DNA of 64,000 nucleotides, taken from assembly GCA_040285825.1 (NCBI GenBank), contig JAUPSS010000004.1:1302001-1366000 (forward strand), read 5' to 3'. The stretch is from Eukaryota sp. TZLM1-RC. Its lineage: Eukaryota; Metamonada: BaSk clade. The notes under the pieces are model-generated. The model was given only the letters and a program-made list of their open reading frames with translations, did not search any database and had not been told where the DNA came from. Positions 34,701 through 42,466 of the stretch are shown in pieces; positions within the stretch are counted from its first letter, which is position 1; each line of letters starts with the position of its first letter. A program made the translations under genes and the position numbers.

Positions 34701-35036
34701 ATCATTTTTTCCAACATTGGGGCATGTTCGAGCATTATGTCCCTGTTGTCGACACTTTGAGCATCTGTAGGAGCGTGGCTGTGTTTTTGAACAAACTTTT
34801 TTTTCATCGTGATTGTCTAAAAATTCTTGATCAGAATTTTTTTTGTCCAAAAATGAAGAGAGAAGAGGTTGAGGAGGAGAGGTGGAAAGGACGTCTTGAG
34901 CATCTTGTTGACTATCGTTCTTTCTTTTGACTCCATTAGAATCAGAAACTGATTCAGACATCAACAAGAAAGAATAGGAGCAATGATCTCGGTTCAGCCA
35001 GGTTTTAAGTTAAACGGTTATATGTAGAGGAAGAAA
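31713..35036 (-). mobile_element. Near-full-length RLE-type LINE family A, copy 2
   Basis: Same domain order as copy 1 and almost identical over 31713-34484. The 5' 500 bp differ by several substitutions, showing that this end belongs to a distinct parent copy outside the duplication. Here the frame through the first zinc knuckle is intact (CSKCRQQGHNARTC). The element 5' end is near 35036, after ATATGTAGAGGAAG on the plus strand. Confidence 0.9.
31767..33881 (-). CDS. LINE A reverse transcriptase plus RLE, long open part (copy 2)
   Basis: An open stretch of about 700 codons runs from within the RT fingers to the C-terminus QANQDFVEEILV. It contains SSGVKQGDPLGPLLFCLAIH, MIAYMDDVVLIG (polymerase active site), the CxC..H..C motif, and the RLE RGDVYCDWIDNSEAIVDF region. 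It is the best preserved coding unit of the family here. Upstream frames (34037-34515 and 34512-34967) are broken by indels, so the copy is probably inactive unless those are sequencing errors. Confidence 0.85.
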   Translation of the reverse strand: MSKIQKWMFVLLQSLRAYIIFFSACCLSRFNEKAKKILLPFQYGINTTDGVSSAIFATDVLFRQNESNVCMSLDFSNAFNSLSRRSIHGALLQCMPELIPYFQSTYCTYSNLHFGNNILISSSGVKQGDPLGPLLFCLAIHPILLQIQEMFPSLKMIAYMDDVVLIGELNIVKKATVCFKELFTKIGLRLNLLKCVLLSNSPVSTIIDDIEIQAKLYSIDAIRHLGSFLGNNDEITKKLFEKLNSISDKIDRMMNLDIKKHIKFTIIRLCFSSNFNHIFRSPNPLVTRPLAQKFNELRAKVLSQLLGCKMFQIPDHAYLSPQYGGLGWTKASILTSCAFVGGCRNAIFEFSERFADWEDLLMTTQSSTVFALNEEISRIDVEKWGRCFPQSFNGNIPEKNVLNLKYTLRTLQKKLTGMYEKDLYNNICSSAVLNQDLHSLLLEKGVCENKVSDSSLFVTIVPRRFGLCATNEAFVTKMRLYLNIPINQLLSKEKCICSNSPQLTLRHALNCSKLITYRSSLHDAVRDTVFNMAQTARISCIKEPLLKETLSLNNFGSDDRGDVYCDWIDNSEAIVDFVSCNVANDTLVHRRKLNPVAALDFKAKEKHRKYDKEIEDANIDRNTQLVFIAFPFSINGRLSVEAETFLDDFQKMVKEKTMKRFDIFLWRSRIQFAIINRLPRFFNRIREALARQQANQDFVEEILV

Positions 35037-35408
35037 AAAAAATTCAAATTCAAGTTCATATTTAAAATGAAATGTATGATTGTTTTGGTCTATTCATACT
35101 TCTTGAGGTACATTGGGTATTTGATAGAAATAATTGAGTCTTATAGATATGATTTAAAATAGGTATCAGCAAACAGTACAAAGTCGGTGTGTGGAAATTG
35201 TTGGAAAAAATGATTTAAGTTTCTACTATTTCAGATTGATCCTAGTTTGTGTGTCCTTACAGTTTTTATTTGGTGAAATAAAATAGAGACAGTACATTGA
35301 ACAAAAAAATTGTGGAATCGTCTAAAAGTAGACCATTAATTTGAGGAATTTGAGAATTCAAACATGATAAAGAACTGTTTTGGATATCTATTAAAAATTT
35401 GCGAAAGT
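35037..35408. other. Spacer between LINE and LTR element
   Basis: No gene recognised; unique AT-rich sequence in which the LTR element at 35409 is inserted. Confidence 0.4.
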
Positions 35409-35533
35409 TGTTGGCGCCTTTAGGCTTAAATAGAATAAGGGCAAAATAAATCAACTTTATGTCAATCATCTTTATCTTAACCCGCCTTAACTAACCCATA
35501 CATACACAGCTAGCATAATGCCTAACGGCAACA
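35409..35533 (+). repeat. 5' LTR (125 bp)
   Basis: Starts TGTTGGCGCC and ends GCCTAACGGCAACA. An ATG at 35518 lies 16 nt before the LTR end, but the frame closes after 11 residues. Confidence 0.9.
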
Positions 35534-35616
35534 ATAATTATTGGCCGTATTAGGTTATTGGTATACCGCTTACACAATTTACAGCAATCAAACAGAGGAT
35601 ATCTTCAGCAGATATC

Positions 35617-36132
35617 ATGTCAGCCTCTCCTCGCCAGGACACTGACTCTAGTCAAATTTTTTACATCGAACAGATGCAACAGTACGATAGAGATGCTTCT
35701 AGCATACATACAACATCAGTAGGGACTGAAGAGTCGAATAAAGAAGAGGACTCGGGCTCAAGACCACCCTCCGCCCCTCCTCATGAGAAAGAAATGGAAC
35801 AAGGCACGGAACCACCTCCCGCCTCTTCCATGTCCAACAAACCAGATAAGGTTTCAGGAACGGGACCACCCCCCTCCTCACCTAAAGAAAATGTTGGGTT
35901 AAGCTCAGATACTTCGTCTGCTCTAAAGGACTACGAAGAACTTCAGTCCGTCTTAGAAGAAATGGACGACGAAGAGAAAGAGCTTCGCCAACAGATAATG
36001 AAGGACGCGGAAGCCCACCTTGAACCTACAGATTACTGTTTGTTTGAGCAGCTTCCTCCTTTATGGAAGCAAATCCAAAAGAGAGGTAGGAACGTTGAAT
36101 TTCAAACACTGGAAATGAGGCTACGGGTATAG
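35617..36132 (+). CDS. gag-like protein of the non-autonomous LTR element
   Basis: 171 residues from ATG to TAG. Its first two thirds are Pro/Ser/Glu-rich (SRPPSAPPHEKEMEQG) and the last third is an acidic coiled-coil (LQSVLEEMDDEEKELRQQI) followed by CLFEQLPPLWKQ. The last motif resembles LIAALPPFWGSE in the gag of the large gypsy element, which supports common origin. No zinc knuckle is present. Confidence 0.65.
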   Translation: MSASPRQDTDSSQIFYIEQMQQYDRDASSIHTTSVGTEESNKEEDSGSRPPSAPPHEKEMEQGTEPPPASSMSNKPDKVSGTGPPPSSPKENVGLSSDTSSALKDYEELQSVLEEMDDEEKELRQQIMKDAEAHLEPTDYCLFEQLPPLWKQIQKRGRNVEFQTLEMRLRV

Positions 36133-36614
36133 ACCCCTCCTCCATCAAAACGACAACAAAAAAACCGGGTTACGAGGGTTCTAGTGTAGAATCCTCCTCC
36201 CCCACTCAATGTACGAGGTTACGATTACAAACTCCACCTCCAACAATAATGATTTACAAGGGCAGATATACGGAAGTTGCTCCATCCCCCCTTCCTTTTT
36301 AAAAAAAAGTCAAGGTTAAGTAATGGGATACAGGTACAGTCATCGAGCTCACCTCTTCCAGCGAATGGGAACGACGATGTATTTTAACCCTCCCACTTTA
36401 ACAATTTTTGTAGATAGGCAGTACTTTAACAACAAATGATGCCTCTTTCAGATTTTTGAACTTTGTTACTTTGTTTACTGTTGTTTTCAGTCCATCATAG
36501 ACCCTGCATATTTATTAGCGAATCCATTATTCGATTCCATAATAACTTTACTAAACGGCACTACCACGTTACTCGTCTACGAAAAAAGGAAAAAGCAGAA
36601 CGTCATTATGTAAC

Positions 36615-36892
36615 GACTAAAGCTAATACAACAAAGTATTCAAACACATGGATCTTGGAACCAGTTCTTTTACGTTATGCTCACTCCTTTATTCTACATT
36701 ATTGTTAAAGGGATATAATACATCAACTATCAAGAAGTAAGACCCGTGTTTTTGACTAAAGCTAATACAACAAAGTATTCAAACACATGGATCTTGGAAC
36801 CAGTTCTTTTACGTTATGCTCACTCCTTTATTCTACATTATTGTTAAAGGGATATAATACATCAACTATCAAGAAGTAAGACCCGTGTTTTT
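36615..36892 (+). repeat. 139-bp tandem duplication inside the LTR element
   Basis: 36615-36753 and 36754-36892 are identical as far as I can read, each ending in ACCCGTGTTTTT. It lies in the non-coding part between gag and the purine tract. Confidence 0.9.
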
Positions 36893-37017
36893 GTGAATCC
36901 AGTGCGAAAATAATAGTAGACATCAGGAAACATTAGAATTTAGTTATTAGTATTTTGTATATTTATAGTTTAGTTATTAGTTTAAAGTTAATTAATTTTG
37001 AAAAAGGGAAGAAGTAG

Positions 37018-37142
37018 TGTTGGCGCCTTTAGGCTTAAATAGAATAAGGGCAAAATAAATCAACTTTATGTCAATCATCTTTATCTTAACCCGCCTTAAC
37101 TAACCCATACATACACAGCTAGCATAATGCCTAACGGCAACA
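37018..37142 (+). repeat. 3' LTR (125 bp)
   Basis: Identical to 35409-35533; followed directly by the AAGT target duplication. Confidence 0.9.
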
Positions 37143-37189
37143 AAGTGTAATTATTATTTTTGGCTGAGCCAAGACGAACATTGAAATCC

Positions 37190-38405
37190 ACATTTAGTCC
37201 ACATTGTTGCGGTTTAGGGTGGACGAAGGCTTCTATTCGTACCTCGTGTGCTTTTGTTGGTGGATGCAGACATGCAATCTTTGAGTTTTCCGAAAGATTT
37301 GCAGATTGGGAAGATTTATTGATGACAACGCAAAGTTCCACTGTTTTTGCATTAAATGAAGAAATTTCAAGAATTGATGTAGAAAAATGGGGTCGATGTT
37401 TTCCCCAATCATTCAATGGCAATATTCCAGAAAAAAATGTTTTAAATTTAAAATACACTCTTCGAATATTACAGCAACGATTGACTGGAATGTATGAAAA
37501 AGATCTTTATAATAATATTTGCAGCTCGGCTGTTTTGAATCAAGATCTTCACTCATTGTTATTGGAAAAGGGTGTTTGTGAAAACAAGTCGTCAGATTCT
37601 TCACTTTTTGTAACTATTGTACCACGAAGATTTGGATTGTGTGCCACTAATGAAGCATTTGTAACAAAAATGAGATTATATTTGAACATCCCCATTAATC
37701 AATTATTATCAAAAGAAAAATGTATTTGTTCGAATTCACCTCAACTCACTTTGCACCATGCTCTGAATTGCTCTAAATTAATCACTTATCGTTCTTCATT
37801 ACATGATGCTGTTAGAGACACTGTTTTTAATATGGCACAAACTGCAAGGATATCGTGTATCAAAGAGCCCCTGCTGAAGGAAACACTTTCTCTGAATAAT
37901 TTTGGTTCTGATGATGAGGTGATGTATACTGTGATGAGATTGATAATTCTGCAGCTATTGTTGACTTTGTCTCATGTAATGTTGCAAATGATACTTTGGT
38001 TCACAAAAGAAAACTTAATTCTGTGGCTGCTCTGGATTTTAAAGCAAAAGAGAAACATAGAAAATATGATAAAGATATTGAAGAGGTTAATGTCGATAGA
38101 AATACACAGCTGGTTTTTATTGCTTTCCCATTTTCGATAAATGGAAGATTATCAGTTGAAGCAGAAACTTTTTTGGATGACTTCCAAAAAATGGTGCAAG
38201 AAAAAACAATGAGAAGATTTGATATATTTTTATGGCGTTCACGGATTCCATTTGCCGTTATAAATAGATTACCACGGTTCTTCAATCGAATAAGAGAAGC
38301 TTTAGCTAGACAGCAAGCAGATCAAGATTTTGTAGAAAAAATCTTGATCCAATCATAGTCGTCCCATTAGTATTGAGTTAATTTAATTAAATGTGCAAAT
38401 TCAAT
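37190..38405 (+). mobile_element. RLE-type LINE family A, 5'-truncated copy
   Basis: It covers the region after RT to the 3' end. A 326-codon open frame (37160-38140) covers GGCRHAIFEFSERFADWE through the CxC..H..C motif (CICSNSPQLTLHHALNC) to LNNFGSDD, where a frame break occurs; the RLE end continues in another frame (37996-38358). It ends GTGCAAATTCAATAAATAAA. Confidence 0.9.
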
Positions 38406-38609
38406 AAATAAATTTTTACTGATATATATTTTCATTGAAGAAAGTTCATTATAAGTGAAGAAACAATAATTTTCATGGACGGACACCCCATGCACACTGA
38501 TGTGATCACGTTATGGCAAAATTGGTTAGATTGTAATCTTCAACTTTGTTTTAAATAACAAAACATACATTTTACCATTTATAAAATCTAAAATGATTCA
38601 AACACTTCA

Positions 38610-39842
38610 ATCCATATTTGTGGATCACATTCACAGTGTGATCACACGTTATTGTGATCACATCACATCACATTGTGGCTTCAGTAGAAAAAACTAAATA
38701 TTGGTGAGGCTAAAATCTCCCAATAGCTCAACAGACATACATCATATTTTGGAGGTGCTATTAATAGTTAAAGTAATTAGTCATAAACTTTGTGTGCAAA
38801 AACTTGAACCTTAATATAAGCTTTTCTGCTTAATGTCTGTCTCTTCCATGGAACACGAGTCCCAGGACGATAGTTTATTCCACACTTACTGTGGGAACTC
38901 AGAAAATCCTCTATACAAACTTGTTCTTGTGCGTCACCAGAAGAAGGGCAAGTTTTACTTCCGTTGTATTTCTTGTGGGTTCGAGTCTCATGCTACATTC
39001 TCCACGCGTTTTAGTGATATGCATACTATGCGATGTCAAGAGACTCAGCAACTTCATTCAAAATTGTTATTTATGTTTTATTCAAAATTGTTTGAAGAAC
39101 TCTCAAAGTTTAAACAAGGCTCTGCTAAAACTCCTTCCATCAAGTGACATGCGACGAATGACAACGCCACTCCCCCTTCGAAAATAGAAAAGTCACTTCA
39201 ACCAGCAGAATTTACCTTTATTTCACCTCAATACAAACGCCAGCTTCTATTATCGGAATCAATATCTATTGATGACGTGAAGAAAATGGTCCAAGGTCAA
39301 ACAGCTTCTTCAATTATTTCCCTAGGTTTATCCTTTAACACTGTTGATAAACCAGACTTTCAAGCAATGTTTAACGTTGTCGGCAACGCTGTCCGCAATT
39401 ATCCACTAATGTCATCCAAATATCCTGGTCCATCGAGACATCAACTAATTCAAGTCCATCTCCCTATGCAACGAAATGTCGTAGAAACACAAGTTTCAAA
39501 AAATCTTCCCCAATGTGCAAAAGTATTCATTCAAACTCTCTATCGATGGATACTCTGCTAAACCAGAACCAAGACTGAACAAAATTTTGATGATCAACGG
39601 GTTTAGTTTTTTCATTGGCTTTCATGCAACAGAAAATAATCAAATCAATGGAGATTACATTACATGTGATCATCACATAGAATATAGGATTAGATTTTTG
39701 TGACTCAATTTAATGAACAGTGTTTGTCATTCAATGTATACTGTTTTCATTACATCTTTAAAATTACCATATAGATTCATAAATACTCAAGTTGTGATTA
39801 CATAGTGATGGTGATCACAGTGTGATAATGTGATCACAATTT
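38610..39842 (+). mobile_element. hAT-like DNA transposon remnant
   Basis: The interior carries an N-terminal hAT-like transposase. The flanks (38610-38670 and 39790-39842) carry inverted clusters of the palindrome TGTGATCACA followed by ATCAC-type repeats, which look like terminal and subterminal repeats. Exact ends and the expected 8-bp duplication were not determined. A LINE tail starts directly at the right edge. Confidence 0.55.
38833..39561 (+). pseudogene. hAT transposase N-terminal part (BED-type zinc finger)
   Basis: From ATG 38833 a 104-codon frame contains YFRCISCGFESHATF and DMHTMRC, a BED-like C-x2-C...H-x4-C finger, and ends at 39147. After a break, the frame from about 39190 reads SIISLGLSFNTVDKPDFQAM and SSKYPGPSRHQLIQVHLP, matching the hAT pattern in which a pF.xvExpxF segment is followed by Y.xPSR. 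The catalytic domain and dimerisation region are absent, so it is non-functional. Confidence 0.6.
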
Positions 39843-39988
39843 AATAGATTACCGCGGTTTTTCAATCGAATTAGAGAAGCTTTAGCTAGACAGCAAGCAA
39901 ATCAAGATTTTGTAGAGGAAATCTTGGTTTAATGATAGTCGTCCCATTAGTTATGATTTAAATTAATCAAGTGGGCAAATTCAATGAA
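39843..39988 (+). mobile_element. LINE family A 3' tail
   Basis: The last ~145 bp of the element (from TTTAATAGATTACCGCGG to GCAAATTCAATGAATA). It ends only about 27 bp before the PROPPIN start codon, in the same orientation. Confidence 0.9.
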
Positions 39989-40014
39989 TACGAACAATTT
40001 TCCCAGAAAGCATA

Positions 40015-41148
40015 ATGCTTCTTACATACTCCTTTAATGCTTTAGGAACATGCTTAGGTGTTGGTACTTCTGAAGGCGTATTCGAGTGTTACAACTGCGA
40101 TGGCAAAGCCTGGCGTGGAGCTCTTCTCTCCCGTAATGTCCAAAGTGGTATAAGAATAGTTGAACTCCTTTTCCACTCTTCCTCCCTCTTTCTTGTCGGT
40201 GATTTCCCAAAGGACAATGCCACTTCTCTTTCTCAATGGGCCCCCAACAAACTTCGCATATGGTCAGACTCACAGCGTTTTATTGTAGGAGAGCTTAAGT
40301 TTGACTCTCCGATTACCAACGTTAAGGTTAACTCTTCGATATTGGTTATCTCATTATCTGACACTATTTACATTTACCGTCTCTCGGACCTCGTATTAAT
40401 TGAATCATTCCCGTGCTATTCCGCCCCTCTGCCACGTGGCACCACGTCATTACCCACCACATCACCCCTCGCTGTTTCCCCTACCCAGGATCCATGTGAG
40501 CCGTCTGTCCTAGCTTGTCTCGGTGAATCTGCTGGTGAAATGCGCCTAGTTTATGTGTCGGCCAAGGACGGCACTGTTATTTCTGTGTTATCTCACCAAG
40601 CCCACAAGCACCCTATTGAAACAATTTGCCTTGCTCATTGTGGTGATTACGTGGCAACAGCTGGACAAAAAGGTTTGGTTTTTCTTTTGTTTCATTTTAG
40701 GCACCTTGATTAGGCTCTTCAAGATTAGCGATCAACACAAACCAACTCTGATTTGGCAGTTTCGGAGGGGTTTAAAACCAAAACAGATATCCTCAATGGC
40801 TTTTTCACACTCATTGGACCTTTTGGCAGTTGTGTCTACCTTTGGAACAATTCATTTGTTTGACATTCGTGATGCTGTTGAAAGCGCCAACAATATTGTT
40901 TGTTTTTTATTTGTTTATCTCAGGTTGTTTCAGATGAAACTGTTAATGTGGACTGTACACGATCCGTTTTTCAGTATTCTTTAAGCCAAGACACTAGACC
41001 AGTTTTGTCTTTTGGCAATAATGATGAAGTTTTGAATGTTGCAATGAATAACGGCGTTTTCCAGCAATTTGATGTGATTAAGCAACGAAGCGTGAGTGAT
41101 TTTGTTAGATTGGTTCCTGGAACCACTGGAAGATTCTATGGTGACTAG
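40015..41148 (+). CDS. PROPPIN/WIPI family WD-repeat protein (Atg18-like)
   Basis: The CDS joins 40015-40672, 40701-40897 and 40924-41148, giving about 359 residues. Removing two introns of 28 and 26 nt restores a continuous beta-propeller (GQKG-TLIRLFKI at the first junction). The phosphoinositide-binding signature is present as FRRG in LIWQFRRGLKPKQ, followed by SSMAFSHSLDLLAVVS. N-terminal blade 1 (SFNALGTCLGVGTSEGVFEC) supports the ATG at 40015. Proteins of this family bind PI3P/PI(3,5)P2 on autophagic and endosomal membranes. Whether it is the Atg18/WIPI2 or WIPI4 type cannot be settled. Its 5' flank is a LINE tail. Confidence 0.85.
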
Positions 41149-41351
41149 ATATGTACTGGAAAGTTTTGTAAAATAAAATAATAATAATAATGAAATATTA
41201 ATGATAATAAAATATTTATTTATTTAGAATAATAACATTTACAGAAATAAAACAAACTAAAACACATAAGAAACAAAGGGATCAATTGTTGTAGAATCCA
41301 CAACAACGATTTTTGTAAAATAAAAAAATAAGAATAATAATAATAAAATAT
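41149..41351. repeat. AT-rich simple-sequence region
   Basis: Repeated TTTTGTAAAATAAAA..AATAATAATAA blocks occur at 41163, 41313 and again (shorter) at 41505, flanking the copied gene fragment. This resembles filler DNA formed during repair. Confidence 0.5.
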
Positions 41352-41503
41352 AGAGTTCTCACTGCGTTGTGGAAACACACAGCCACCCTTTTACCTCGCC
41401 ATGTTTGTCCCAATATGATCACATTCTTTGGTGGTTTATTCATGATTTGTACTTACATTTACATCACCCTATCCCACAACGACCTTTTTGTATCCCCTCT
41501 TCA
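41352..41503 (+). pseudogene. 152-bp copied fragment of the phosphotransferase gene
   Basis: It aligns gaplessly with 12325-12476 (opposite window strand) with only a few mismatches. It encodes WKHTATLLPRHVCPNMITFF and then runs into unrelated AT-rich sequence after SPL. There is no rest of the gene on either side. Confidence 0.9.
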
Positions 41504-41597
41504 GTTTTGTAAAATATTAATATTATTATATAAAGTGATTTTATGTAAAAATTTCTATAAATAACTGATGGAAATGAGGAAAAATTATGATGAATTC

Positions 41598-41950
41598 ATC
41601 AATATTACTTGTGACAAATATGGAGACCTATCACCAACACGCTACAAAATAAACTCCAAATGTCTTAATATTGATGAATGCTAACTTGTTAAGGATTCCA
41701 TGCCTTATCATTTCCATCACATTCTTCTATTCCAACATCAGATCGACATCTTCACAAAGCATGACATTTCACAGTAGGGCATTTATTTCATCTAAATGAC
41801 TCTCTGGTCCACAAAAGAAAGCATTTGGGGAGGATTGCCAGGTGTTGTACCGAATAAGAATAAACTCTATTTTTTCAATTTTGTCATGTTCATATTGTAA
41901 TATTCATTGAGGATGAAAATCTTCTGATGTCAGTCTTTTTCACACTATCC
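41598..41950 (+). repeat. Unclassified ~355-bp dispersed repeat, copy 2
   Basis: It is the inverted counterpart of 20098-20455, clearly alignable from TTACTTGTGACAAATATGG to GATGTCAGTCTTTTTC. No intact reading frame is shared between the copies. Confidence 0.8.
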
Positions 41951-42466
41951 TAAAAGAACAGTTTATTTGAAATGATCGTCTTCTCTTGTATTTAAACCAT
42001 TATTACCATTATCCAATAAAATAGTCTGACGATAACAAAAAATGATCCTTTCACATTTGGTTTTCTTTTCGTTGGACCGTAACCTCGTTCTACGTTATGG
42101 ATAACTCATTTTTCAAAGGCATCAGTGATGGAGCTAAATCGCTGTGTTGGAGGTAGGGGAAGCTTCCTGAGGTCACATCTCCATAATTTTGGCATGTGAA
42201 TCGAGTAGTGTAGAAGGAACACTTCGTTCCACAAGTTTACAAATTCTGTGCCGAAAGGTTACAACTTTCCCCAATTTCCATGATTATTTGCAGCTGAATC
42301 TTTTCTTGTTCGTGTTTAGGTAGTTCCAAAGGTGTGAGGTTCTGTCTTTTTCAAAAAAAATGAAGCAGAAACACCATAAAAAAATGAAGTTTTATTCAAA
42401 ATTGTTCAATCCGAATCATCAAAAAGCAAACCGTAAACATGCCTGCTGATTCTACCTCTGTTTTCA
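41951..42466. other. Spacer, 3' flank of RCC1-LRR gene
   Basis: No gene recognised. Confidence 0.4.

Larger units (their letters stand above)
35409..37142 (+). mobile_element. Short non-autonomous LTR retrotransposon with identical LTRs
   Basis: It has two 125-bp LTRs (TGTTGGCG...GGCAACA) that I find identical, and the 4-bp target duplication AAGT on both sides (35405-35408 and 37143-37146). A candidate primer site TGGCCGT lies just after the 5' LTR and a purine tract (AAAAAGGGAAGAAG) just before the 3' LTR. The 1.5-kb interior encodes only a gag-like frame, with no protease, RT or integrase. It must borrow enzymes from a related gypsy element. Identical LTRs suggest recent insertion. Confidence 0.9.
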
